From: an uncultured Chlorobiales bacterium
GTDB lineage: Bacteria; Bacteroidota; Chlorobiia; Chlorobiales; Thermochlorobacteraceae
Assembly: GCA_937959145.1 (NCBI GenBank)
Contig: CALGMC010000326.1
Location: forward strand, 1-8,821
DNA length: 8,821 nt
Direction of reading: 5' to 3'
A program made the translations under genes and the position numbers. Shown here piece after piece: positions 1-6,077 of the stretch. Under the pieces are notes generated by a model, which saw only the letters and a list, made by a program, of their open reading frames with translations, was not told the DNA's origin and did not search any database. The first letter of the stretch is position 1; the number at the start of each line of letters is the position of its first letter.

Positions 1-549
1 ATTTCCCGTTGGCTCGTCGGCAAGAATAATAGAGGGATTATTGACGAGGGCACGAGCAATCGCGACGCGCTGTCGCTGTCCGCCTGAAAGTTCGTTTGGC
101 TTATGATGAACACGGTCGCCAAGCCCAACGCTTTGCAGTGCAGATAAGGCTTTTGCGCGACGCTCTTCGCTTGGAAGACCAGCATAGACAAGCGGCAACT
201 CGACATTTTGTAATGCACTCGAGCGGGGAAGCAAATTGAAGGTTTGAAACACGAAGCCGATTTCTTTATTTCGGATTTCAGCCAGTTCGTCGTCTTCCAT
301 TGTGGCAACATCTTTGCCGTTGAACTCATACTTTCCTGATGTGGGCGTATCCAAACAGCCGAGCAGGTTCATCATCGTTGATTTGCCGCTTCCCGACGGA
401 CCCATAATCGCCACATACTCATTACGAAAGATGGATAAATCGACACCTCGCAAAGCGCGGACGATTTCGTCGCCCATTTTGTATTCTTTGGTTACCCCTT
501 CAATCTGAATGACGAGGTTGCCTTTTGGTCTAAGCGTTCGCTGTTCCAT
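1..549 (-). CDS. ABC transporter ATP-binding protein, MacB/LolD type (partial, C-terminus beyond window)
   Basis: Cytoplasmic ATPase that would power a MacB-like tripartite pump. The visible 183 residues begin MEQRTLRPKG and run to the end of Walker B. Seen directly: Walker A GPSGSGKST (residues 50-58), a Q-loop glutamine at 102 within FVFQTFNLLP, the signature LSGGQRQR (154-161), and Walker B IILADEPTGN running into the window edge, so the D-loop and H-loop are not visible. The stretches NLLGCLD, ELAEIRN and GFVFQTFNLLP are typical of the MacB/LolD/FtsE-like export subfamily rather than of importers. The start is the ATG 36 bases after the adaptor stop codon, and no Shine-Dalgarno sequence precedes it. 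It is probably the last visible gene of the tolC-like, adaptor, ATPase operon. It cannot be seen whether the ATPase is fused to a permease, as in proteobacterial MacB, or is a separate subunit. LolD or antimicrobial-peptide exporter ATPases are alternatives, but the adjacent adaptor and outer-membrane factor favour MacB-like. Confidence 0.93.
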   Translation of the reverse strand, partial: MEQRTLRPKGNLVIQIEGVTKEYKMGDEIVRALRGVDLSIFRNEYVAIMGPSGSGKSTMMNLLGCLDTPTSGKYEFNGKDVATMEDDELAEIRNKEIGFVFQTFNLLPRSSALQNVELPLVYAGLPSEERRAKALSALQSVGLGDRVHHKPNELSGGQRQRVAIARALVNNPSIILADEPTGN

Positions 550-585
550 ATCGTATTCTAAAATCAAATTGCTGTCAGAAGATAT

Positions 586-1977
586 TTACTTTTTCAACGT
601 TGTTAATTCACTTGCAACTTTCGTGCTGTCCTTCAATTCGCGGCTGATGGCGCGATAAGGTCCAGAGACGACCTCTTCGCCTTCTTTCAAGCCTGATTTG
701 ATGTGCATATATGCGTTGTCGGCAATGCCTGTTTCAACTTTTTTCATGCGAACAATATCGCCTTCTTTGACAAAGACGACCCGTGCGAGTTTTTCTCTAT
801 CGGCACGTGCTTGAAGAGCTTGATTTTTCGCAGAGGAAGAGGTGTTATCCCCCGATTGCCTTTCCTTCTTTTCGCGCTCTTCGGCAATTTCTTCCGCGCT
901 TAATCCTTCTTCGATATTGCGAACCGTTACGCTTTGAATGGGAACGGTCAGCACATTGGTTGCCGTCTCGGTTTCAATATCGGCATTTGCGCTCATGCCG
1001 GGACGCAATTTCCCTCGATGGTCAATGATGCGAATTTTGACTTCGAAGTTTGTTACTTGCTCTTGTGTGCCCGCACCTGTGGTTTTTGCGGTGTTGGCGA
1101 TTTCATAAACAATCCCTGTAAACTTTTGATTCGGATATGCATCAACGGTAATGCGCGCAGTGTCGCCTTTTTTAACGGTAACAATATCGTTTTCATTAAC
1201 GTCGACACGCACTTCCATTTGGCTCAAGTCTGCAACGCGCATCACTTCTGTTCCTGTCATCATGCTTGTGCCGACAACGCGCTCGCCAAGTTTTGAAGTG
1301 AGCAAGGTAATGGTTCCGTTCATCGGCGCGTAAACCGTCGTGCGCGAGAGGTTTTCACGCTGTTGTCGCAGTTGGCTTTCCAAGCGTTGAATATCAAAGA
1401 GCGAGGCTTCGTAGGTGGCTTTGGCGACTTCGGCGTTGGTTGTGGCTGTAATGTATTCGGATTCCGAAATGAGTTTTTGATTGTAGAGTTCTTTAGCGCG
1501 TCGGAGCTCATCTTCGCGGAGCAAAAGTTGCGCCTTGGCTTGCAGGTTTTGTGCTTTGGCGGCAGAGAGCGAAGCGGCGGCTTGCTCAACTTGCGCTTTT
1601 GTTACTTCGGGATTGATACGAAAAAGCAACTGCCCCTTTTTCACCGCGTCGCCGTCTTTGACCGGCAACTCGACGATTTCACCTGAAACTTCGGGCGCGA
1701 GTTTGACTTCCGTCTGCGGATAAATTTTCCCTGTTGCAGAAACAAGTTGTGTAATCGTGCGCACCGTTGCTTTTTCAGTGCTGACCAAAGTCGGCGGCGT
1801 TTTCTTCCCGCTAAACACACCAATGATAATTAGCAGAAGAATACTGACGCCAATGCCTATCCAAAGCCACTTGCGCTTCGGTTTTTTTTTCGTGCCGCCA
1901 GGTTTCAGGGTGGATTCTGTCGTCATCTTTGACGCTTTTGTTTGAATGGTTGTCTCAGTTTCTGCCAACATCGCCAT
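586..1977 (-). CDS. Efflux periplasmic adaptor subunit, MacA/HlyD (membrane fusion) family
   Basis: A 463-residue adaptor expected to bridge an inner-membrane ABC transporter and a TolC-like channel in the periplasm. A basic N-terminus (KKKPKRK, 30-36) precedes one membrane anchor at about 38-56, so it is anchored rather than lipidated. Domains in order: first lipoyl half 92-122 (APEVSGEIVELPVKDGD, then KKGQLLFRI), an alpha-hairpin coiled coil about 125-210 rich in Ala, Gln, Glu and Arg, second lipoyl half 213-247 (TTVYAPMNGTI), a beta-barrel about 253-340 ending KLRPGMSA, and a membrane-proximal domain 341-460 (VLTVPIQSV, then GLKEGEEVVSGP). The membrane-proximal domain is interrupted by a charged Glu/Lys/Ser-rich insert at about 355-398. 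The annotated start could instead be Met3 or Met18; none has a Shine-Dalgarno sequence. An A9 run encodes Lys30-32. It lies 35 bases after the outer-membrane factor stop and 36 before the ATPase start, clearly an operon. The substrate (macrolide, peptide, lipid or metabolite) cannot be told from sequence. Confidence 0.93.
   Translation of the reverse strand: MAMLAETETTIQTKASKMTTESTLKPGGTKKKPKRKWLWIGIGVSILLLIIIGVFSGKKTPPTLVSTEKATVRTITQLVSATGKIYPQTEVKLAPEVSGEIVELPVKDGDAVKKGQLLFRINPEVTKAQVEQAAASLSAAKAQNLQAKAQLLLREDELRRAKELYNQKLISESEYITATTNAEVAKATYEASLFDIQRLESQLRQQRENLSRTTVYAPMNGTITLLTSKLGERVVGTSMMTGTEVMRVADLSQMEVRVDVNENDIVTVKKGDTARITVDAYPNQKFTGIVYEIANTAKTTGAGTQEQVTNFEVKIRIIDHRGKLRPGMSANADIETETATNVLTVPIQSVTVRNIEEGLSAEEIAEEREKKERQSGDNTSSSAKNQALQARADREKLARVVFVKEGDIVRMKKVETGIADNAYMHIKSGLKEGEEVVSGPYRAISRELKDSTKVASELTTLKK
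784..915 (-). other. Charged insert in the adaptor membrane-proximal domain
   Basis: Codes for about residues 355-398 of the adaptor. It splits the strand ending VPIQSVTVR from the strand RVVFVKEGDIVR. It is rich in Glu, Lys, Ala, Ser and Gln (EEIAEEREKKERQ, then a short polar SGDNTSSSA stretch, then a second helix-like stretch). It looks like a helix, a flexible loop and a helix protruding from the domain. E. coli MacA goes almost directly between these strands. Longer versions do occur in adaptors from the Bacteroidota side. Confidence 0.6.
1882..1890 (-). repeat. A9 homopolymer inside the adaptor gene
   Basis: Nine consecutive A on the coding (minus) strand encode Lys30-Lys31-Lys32, just before the membrane anchor. 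Loss or gain of one base would stop the protein near its N-terminus, so the run is a possible slippage site. It is equally explained by the need for positive charge on the cytoplasmic side of the anchor. Confidence 0.9.
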
Positions 1978-2012
1978 AGAAGTTAAGTTGTTAAAAGTTT
2001 TGTTCGAATCCG

Positions 2013-3449
2013 TCAGCGTTCTGCGCCGACTTCATATTTTTTCAAGTCAATCGTGCCGAGATAGTATTCGAGAATTTTCTTTTGGAAAGTGAAGTTGAAC
2101 AAGGCTTGTGCACGATTGGATTGCGCTTGAACGAGAGCCGCTTGCTGAGTAATGAGTTCAACAAAATTTGCTGAACCGACTTCATACCGTTTTGCGACGG
2201 TCTCGTAGGCTTGTTTCGCCGAAATCAATCCTTTCTCGCTTGCCTCCAACTGCAAGACAGCGGCGTTGTAATCACCGAGCGACTGCTTGACCTCGCCAAT
2301 AACTTGAAGTTTCAACTCCTCAAACGCAAGTTGCGCATTCTTCTCGTTGATTTTGGCTTGTTGAAGTTGTAACTCGCGTGAAAACCGATCGAAGATGTTC
2401 CAATTCAAATTGAGCGAGATGTTGTAGCTCGTTTGGTCGCGCAACTGCCGCGTAAAATCTGGCAGAACGGCGGGCGGTCGAACTTGCCCATCAATGGTCA
2501 GACGGTCTTGCGTAAAAGCATTTGCGCCATAGTTAAAGTTCAGGCTCAACGTTGGCAGATAGTTGCCTTCGGAAGCGCGAACTGCCCATAGTGTCGCTTC
2601 AATCGTCTTTTCGCGGGCTTTGAGGTCGGCGCGTGTTGCGAGTGCAGATTGGATAAGTTTCGCATTGTTTTGAAATTCAGCACTCAAAATGACAGTATCG
2701 TTTGGTGGAAGTGCAAACGCATATTCTTTTTCAAGGTCAGCGCGTATTTGTCGGAGCAATAAAATTTTGCTGTTGCGCAGGGTGTTTTCGCGCTGTATCA
2801 CGGTCAGTTCATCGTTTGCCGCTTGTGCTTCTTGTTGATACAAATCCGCGATAGCACGCGAACCGACTCGCGTTTGCTCTTTGAACTGCCGCAATCGCTC
2901 TTGCGAGGACTTCAAATTTTCCTGTGCGATGTGCAAAAGTTCTTCGTTCAAAAGCACTTGCAAATAACTTTGAGCCACATTGAACGCAATATCTTGCTTG
3001 GCTCTTGTGAGCGAGTAGGTATCCGCATCTTTTTGCTTCATCGCTCTGCGCAAACCGGCAACATCAGAGAATCCATTAAAGAGGTTGAGCGAGGAACTGA
3101 TATTGTAGTTCGCACTTTTGCCTTCTGAACCGCGCAAGTTGAAAAAGAGCGTACTATCAAAGGGGTTCAACTGACCTTGCAAACTGTTATTAACCGTCAG
3201 TGGTGTAAGCCCGACATTGACGCGCAAATCAGGAAGGAATTGCCCATATGCTTGAACGAGTGAAGCACCCGTGAGGTCAAGCGTGTTCTGCGCTCGCAGG
3301 ACAGCAAAAGAATTTTCTATGGCAAGTTGAATACATCGTTCAAGTGTGAGTGTATCGGTAGGAACAGTAGGCTGAGTTGATTGTGCTGGTGCAGGCGACG
3401 CACACAAAAGAAGTGCACAAAGCCCGAAAAGCGTCATGTGTTTAGCCAT
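2013..3449 (-). CDS. TolC-family outer membrane efflux protein
   Basis: A 478-residue outer-membrane factor forming the exit duct of the tripartite pump encoded with the two downstream genes. A signal peptide is visible: a short basic start, a hydrophobic stretch LFGLCALLLCASPAPA (7-22) and likely cleavage near Ala22-Gln23. The neighbours of Cys11 and Cys16 do not fit a lipobox, so lipidation is unlikely. Two OEP repeats follow. The first (about 34-235) opens LTLERCIQLAIENSF, has QAYGQFLPDLRVN, and ends with long Gln/Glu-rich helices around LLNEELLHIAQENLKSSQERL. The second (about 262-470) has ADLKAREKTIEA, GNYLPTLSLNFNYG and LNWNIFDRFSRELQLQQAK. The length suits the family. The start is the first ATG; Met5 at 3437 is an alternative and would give a shorter signal peptide. 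It is the first gene of the operon and would carry the operon promoter in the 172-base gap upstream, unless it is read through from the TPR gene. Confidence 0.94.
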   Translation of the reverse strand: MAKHMTLFGLCALLLCASPAPAQSTQPTVPTDTLTLERCIQLAIENSFAVLRAQNTLDLTGASLVQAYGQFLPDLRVNVGLTPLTVNNSLQGQLNPFDSTLFFNLRGSEGKSANYNISSSLNLFNGFSDVAGLRRAMKQKDADTYSLTRAKQDIAFNVAQSYLQVLLNEELLHIAQENLKSSQERLRQFKEQTRVGSRAIADLYQQEAQAANDELTVIQRENTLRNSKILLLRQIRADLEKEYAFALPPNDTVILSAEFQNNAKLIQSALATRADLKAREKTIEATLWAVRASEGNYLPTLSLNFNYGANAFTQDRLTIDGQVRPPAVLPDFTRQLRDQTSYNISLNLNWNIFDRFSRELQLQQAKINEKNAQLAFEELKLQVIGEVKQSLGDYNAAVLQLEASEKGLISAKQAYETVAKRYEVGSANFVELITQQAALVQAQSNRAQALFNFTFQKKILEYYLGTIDLKKYEVGAER

Positions 3450-3621
3450 TGATGAAAGAAAGCGTTAACAGTTTTTTAAGCGGACTCAGATGGTTTAGAT
3501 TGATGGCGACTTATTGGAAATAACAGGTGATAATAGACAAGTCATAACGACAAATCTGCACAGTGTGTTTCAGCACACATTAAAAAGAGATGTAAAATTT
3601 TGTAAAGGGAGAGGGCACGAA
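3450..3621. other. Intergenic region between the TPR protein gene and the tolC-like gene
   Basis: 172 bases with no credible ORF and no RNA gene that I recognise. It should hold the end of the TPR transcript and perhaps the efflux-operon promoter. A TATTAT box on the minus strand (3530-3535) could be a -10 element, but I see no good -35 at the right distance. A weak stem, GTGTG/CACAC (3563-3567 with 3574-3578), is not followed by a T-run on either strand, so I do not call it a terminator. Read-through from the TPR gene into the efflux operon is therefore possible. Confidence 0.5.
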
Positions 3622-5199
3622 TCAGGTGTTCATCTTATTGCGCAACTCACTGATAAGAATTTCATAGAGCGAAGCGTTTTCAGGTTCTCTTGCGGCGAGC
3701 ATCTCGTAGACTTTGATGGCTTTGGCATATGCGCCTTGCGCTTGGAAAATTTTAGCAAGTTGGCGGGTCGGCATTTTGATTTCTTCATCGTCAGAAAAAG
3801 GTTGTCGTTGTTCGGCAACCGGAGTAGGGTCGTTGGTTTCTTCCACTTTCGGCATCTGCGCGTTCATGATTTCGCGGGCGAGGGCGTCGATGTCATATTC
3901 ATTGCTCAATGGTGGTGGCGTAGTAGGTGGCTCTGAGTCAATCCCTTTGTCGCGGTGCGCCGTATCTTTGTTGGAGATGAACGCATCGATGTCGCCGCCT
4001 TGCATTTGCATTGCCATGATTTCTTCTTCAAAAGAAAGTGCGCCGCTACCTTGTGATGATGATTGCGGCGGCGAAGCAAGCGGTGTCGGTGTGCGTTCTG
4101 GGTCGGCTTTGGTCGGCTTTGCGAACGGCGTGTCGTCTTCACTTTCATTGGCTTGAGTTACACTTGGGGCAATTCCTTTGGCTTTGTGAATGCCTGAGAG
4201 GGCTTGAGCGAGTTTGTCGCGGTCGATTTTGATAATGGGATTACCGTTCTCATCAAGTGGAGTCGGTGTTGGTGCAGAAGGCGTTGATGACGGCGTTGAC
4301 GTGAGAGGTTTAGATTCAACTACCGAAGAATCTCGGGTTGAAGTCGATTCCATCGGCTCATCGGAATAGCCGATTCCTAACATCTGTCGCGCAATCGCGT
4401 CAATGTCTGCTTCGCTCTCTATGCTTGGTTGGCGAGGCGCGACGATTTTCGGTTGTTGCGGCGGCATACTTTCCGACGAAGTTTTATCCTGCCGATTCGA
4501 GATATTGATTTCAGAACTCTGGGGCTGTTCTTGATGCAAAGTTTCTTGGGGCAAAAAGGCGTTGCCGCCCATCATTTCACGAGCGAGCGCGTCAATGTCG
4601 GGCTCTTGTTCTAAAAGATTATCTGCCTTACGAAATGCTTCTACCACAGGAGAGGCATCGTTGGATTGGCTTGAAGGAGTATTTTGAACTTCAGTTGGCA
4701 TGGCGTCGCTCTTCTCTATACTGCCAACCACGCCTCCCAATGCTTTTGAGAGTTTTTCTCTATCGAGTTTGAATACGCTCGGCGTTTCTGGTTCAGCAAC
4801 TTGAGGCTCTGTCTTTTGCGGCGCACGAGCAGGCATCGTTTCTCGCTCGTTGGGACGTGGCGAAGGAGTCGGAACGGCATGCGGAAACGCCGTCAAAGCA
4901 ATCAATTCTCTAATGGCGACTTCATTTTGTGGCGCAATCTGGCAGGCTTTTTCATAATGTTCTTTTGCAAGTTCTGCCTCGCCGGCGTCGCGGCAGGCGC
5001 GCGCTAAAACGAGATTGAAGCGATAGACGTCGCTGTAAAACTCTGCAACGCTACGCAGGCGCGTTATCGCTTCGCTGTAACGCCCTTGCTCGCAGAGCAC
5101 TTCGGCAACGCCAATGATGGCGGGAGATTTCGGTTGCTCGGCAAGTCGCGCCAGAAGCGTTTTAGAACGCGCGCCACCATCGTTGAGTGCTGATAGCAT
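3622..5199 (-). CDS. TPR protein with disordered linker and repeated short motifs, function unknown
   Basis: A 525-residue protein that I cannot assign to a named family. Two TPRs lie near the N-terminus (about 27-60, with EQGRYSEAITRL, and 61-94, with EAELAKEHYEKACQIAP). One TPR lies at the C-terminus (475-519: TRQLAKIFQAQGAYAKAIKV, followed by a Glu-Pro-Glu-Asn turn and a closing helix). Between them, residues 105-470 are low-complexity Pro/Ser/Thr/Glu/Gln and probably disordered. Embedded in this stretch are three copies of DIDA(L/I)AR(E/Q)(M/I)(M/L), at 201-210, 265-274 and 436-445, and a degenerate DIDAFI at 403-408. There are also two copies of K(L/I)DR(E/D)KL(S/A)(K/Q)AL(G/S)G, at 144-156 and 324-336. 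No signal peptide or membrane segment is seen, so it is likely cytoplasmic. TPRs and linear motifs suggest a protein-binding scaffold (inference). The start is the ATG at 5199; no other ATG lies close upstream in frame. It is on the efflux-operon strand, 172 bases upstream of the tolC-like gene, and divergent from plsY. Confidence 0.85.
   Translation of the reverse strand: MLSALNDGGARSKTLLARLAEQPKSPAIIGVAEVLCEQGRYSEAITRLRSVAEFYSDVYRFNLVLARACRDAGEAELAKEHYEKACQIAPQNEVAIRELIALTAFPHAVPTPSPRPNERETMPARAPQKTEPQVAEPETPSVFKLDREKLSKALGGVVGSIEKSDAMPTEVQNTPSSQSNDASPVVEAFRKADNLLEQEPDIDALAREMMGGNAFLPQETLHQEQPQSSEINISNRQDKTSSESMPPQQPKIVAPRQPSIESEADIDAIARQMLGIGYSDEPMESTSTRDSSVVESKPLTSTPSSTPSAPTPTPLDENGNPIIKIDRDKLAQALSGIHKAKGIAPSVTQANESEDDTPFAKPTKADPERTPTPLASPPQSSSQGSGALSFEEEIMAMQMQGGDIDAFISNKDTAHRDKGIDSEPPTTPPPLSNEYDIDALAREIMNAQMPKVEETNDPTPVAEQRQPFSDDEEIKMPTRQLAKIFQAQGAYAKAIKVYEMLAAREPENASLYEILISELRNKMNT
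3865..4599 (-). repeat. Repeated motif A (DIDALAREMM-type) in the TPR protein
   Basis: Three near-identical ten-residue peptides are encoded at 4570-4599 (DIDALAREMM), 4378-4407 (DIDAIARQML) and 3865-3894 (DIDALAREIM). A partial fourth (DIDAFI) is at 3976-3993. The three good copies each follow an acidic residue one or two positions before the first Asp. Codon choice differs between copies (for example the Leu/Ile and Arg codons), so the peptide is conserved more than the DNA, which argues for selection on protein sequence rather than recent duplication. The pattern would form a short amphipathic helix. Confidence 0.85.
4101..4120. repeat. 10-base tandem duplication inside the TPR gene
   Basis: GGTCGGCTTT occurs twice head to tail, in the part of the gene encoding the disordered linker (residues 361-367, KPTKADP). 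The unit is not a multiple of three, so gain or loss of one unit would shift the frame and remove the C-terminal motif A copy and the last TPR. Confidence 0.9.
4192..4770 (-). repeat. Repeated motif B (KLDREKLSKALGG-type) in the TPR protein
   Basis: Two copies of a 13-residue peptide are encoded at 4732-4770 (KLDREKLSKALGG) and 4192-4230 (KIDRDKLAQALSG). Each follows a hydrophobic pair (VF or II) and a Pro-rich stretch. Each comes before a motif A copy in the protein, giving the order B, A, A, B, degenerate A, A. This suggests partly regular modules separated by disordered linker. Confidence 0.8.
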
Positions 5200-5236
5200 T
5201 GCAATGCTTGGATTACTTAGTTGCTGGTTTGCAAAG

Positions 5237-5264
5237 AAAATAACATCTCTTTGTAATTTGGCAA
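5237..5264 (-). promoter_or_regulatory. Candidate promoter for the TPR protein gene
   Basis: On the minus strand, TTGCCA (5259-5264) is followed after 16 bases by TATTTT (5237-5242), a fair match to a sigma-70 -35/-10 pair. It lies 38 bases or more ahead of the ATG at 5199. The -35 box falls inside the left arm of the inverted repeat at 5257-5283, so a protein bound there could block it. The -10 box has two mismatches to consensus. The box match is seen; promoter function is inferred. Confidence 0.35.
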
Positions 5265-5283
5265 ACTAACTTGCCTTGCCAAA
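5257..5283. promoter_or_regulatory. Operator-like inverted repeat TTTGGCAA-N11-TTGCCAAA
   Basis: A perfect 8+8 base inverted repeat (5257-5264 and 5276-5283) with an 11-base spacer, centred in the gap between the divergent TPR and plsY genes. Half-sites centred 19 bases apart are compatible with a dimeric regulator, and the palindrome overlaps the candidate -35 of the TPR gene. No T-run follows, so it is not a terminator. A smaller perfect palindrome, TTTGCAAA, lies nearby at 5228-5235. The regulator is unknown. Confidence 0.45.
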
Positions 5284-5296
5284 GGATTTTAATAAA

Positions 5297-5324
5297 TTCG
5301 CGCCAACAGCCGAACTGTTATACT
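5297..5324 (+). promoter_or_regulatory. plsY: Candidate promoter for plsY-gpsA
   Basis: A good -10 box TATACT (5319-5324) lies 33 bases before the plsY ATG at 5358. The sequence 16 bases further upstream (TTCGCG, 5297-5302) is only a weak -35. Transcription would begin near 5331, leaving a leader of about 27 bases. This also argues against the longer in-frame start at 5271. Confidence 0.35.
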
Positions 5325-5357
5325 TGTGCGGCAATAAACGCTCTACTCAACTTAACT

Positions 5358-6077
5358 ATGATTACACTTGCGCTCATTGCGCTTTGCTCCTACCTTATTG
5401 GCGCGATTCCAACCAGCATCATTGTCAGCAAAGCCGTTAAGGGCATTGACATTCGTCAGCATGGCAGTGGTAATGCGGGTGGAACGAATGTGTTTCGCGT
5501 GTTAGGTTGGCAGGCAGGGTTGTTCGTAACGCTTTTCGATATGCTCAAAGGTATTCTGCCTGTTACTTTAATTGTTGGATATTTTACAGAGAATCCGATT
5601 GATGCGTTGCCAAGTGTGCCGTTCATCGTTTTCCAACTTCTTGCGGGCGTTGCCGCCATGTTGGGGCACATCTACACCGTATTTGCCAACTTCAAAGGCG
5701 GAAAAGGTGTGAGCACAGGCGGGGGCGTATTGATTGGAATTGCGCCAATGACGATGGTGTTTGTGGTCGCCGTGTTTTTTATCACGCTGCTTCTCACGCG
5801 CTATGTGTCGGTTTCATCCATGACGGGCGCAGTCAGCATTCCCACAATTATGGCAATTCGCCGTTTCGTTTTCGGCGGAGAAATTGACGCGCAATATCCC
5901 ATTGATTTCTTCGGCACAACGTTCGTGCTCCACGACAGCCTCGAGACCGTTACAATCATTGCTAGCACCTTAATTGCCCTTGTGATTATTTACACCCATC
6001 GCACCAATATCGAGCGGCTTCGCAACGGAACTGAAAATCGACTCTTTGCCAAAAAATCAACGAGCACATCTCAATGA
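5358..6077 (+). CDS. plsY: Glycerol-3-phosphate acyltransferase PlsY
   Basis: An inner-membrane enzyme that transfers the acyl group of acyl-phosphate (made by PlsX) to sn-glycerol-3-phosphate, giving lysophosphatidate, the first committed step of phospholipid synthesis. From the ATG at 5358 it has 239 residues. Family motifs visible: motif 1 GSGNAGGTNVFR (36-47), motif 2 GHIYTVFANFKGGKGVSTG (103-121) with the phosphate-binding GGKG, and motif 3 HRTNIERLRNGTE (214-226). About six hydrophobic helices are visible, beginning with LALIALCSYLIGAIP. It is longer than typical PlsY of about 200 residues, mainly through a segment at about 168-193 (RRFVFGGEIDAQYPIDFFG onward) between the last two helices. 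The frame stays open to a TTG at 5271, but that extension is polar, unlike the family, and would overlap the candidate promoter. The stop overlaps the gpsA start (ATGA), indicating translational coupling. No Shine-Dalgarno sequence is seen. Confidence 0.96.
   Translation: MITLALIALCSYLIGAIPTSIIVSKAVKGIDIRQHGSGNAGGTNVFRVLGWQAGLFVTLFDMLKGILPVTLIVGYFTENPIDALPSVPFIVFQLLAGVAAMLGHIYTVFANFKGGKGVSTGGGVLIGIAPMTMVFVVAVFFITLLLTRYVSVSSMTGAVSIPTIMAIRRFVFGGEIDAQYPIDFFGTTFVLHDSLETVTIIASTLIALVIIYTHRTNIERLRNGTENRLFAKKSTSTSQ

Noticed and set aside
3400..3419. Lipobox in the TolC-like protein (Cys16)
   Set aside because: The residues before Cys are Leu-Leu-Leu, without Gly/Ala/Ser at -1. A standard cleavage site near Ala22-Gln23 follows.
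3563..3578. GTGTG/CACAC stem as a terminator for the TPR gene
   Set aside because: The stem is only five pairs and no T-run follows on either strand.
3514..3936. 140-residue plus-strand ORF
   Set aside because: It covers the end of the TPR gene antisense, has no domain-like pattern, and its Phe/Arg/His-rich content is what the reverse strand of this gene would give.
3713..4156. 147-residue plus-strand ORF opposite the TPR linker
   Set aside because: Its Ser/Gly-rich sequence is the shadow of the Pro/Ser/Thr-rich linker repeats, not a separate gene.
3865..4770. CRISPR-like or DNA-level repeat array in the TPR gene
   Set aside because: The repeats are at protein level with divergent codons, irregular spacing and an open reading frame throughout.
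5271..5357. Longer plsY start (TTG at 5271) adding 29 residues
   Set aside because: The extension is polar and Cys/Gln/Asn-rich, has no likeness to PlsY, and would overlap the palindrome arm and the TATACT box. The ATG at 5358 begins exactly at the first membrane helix.
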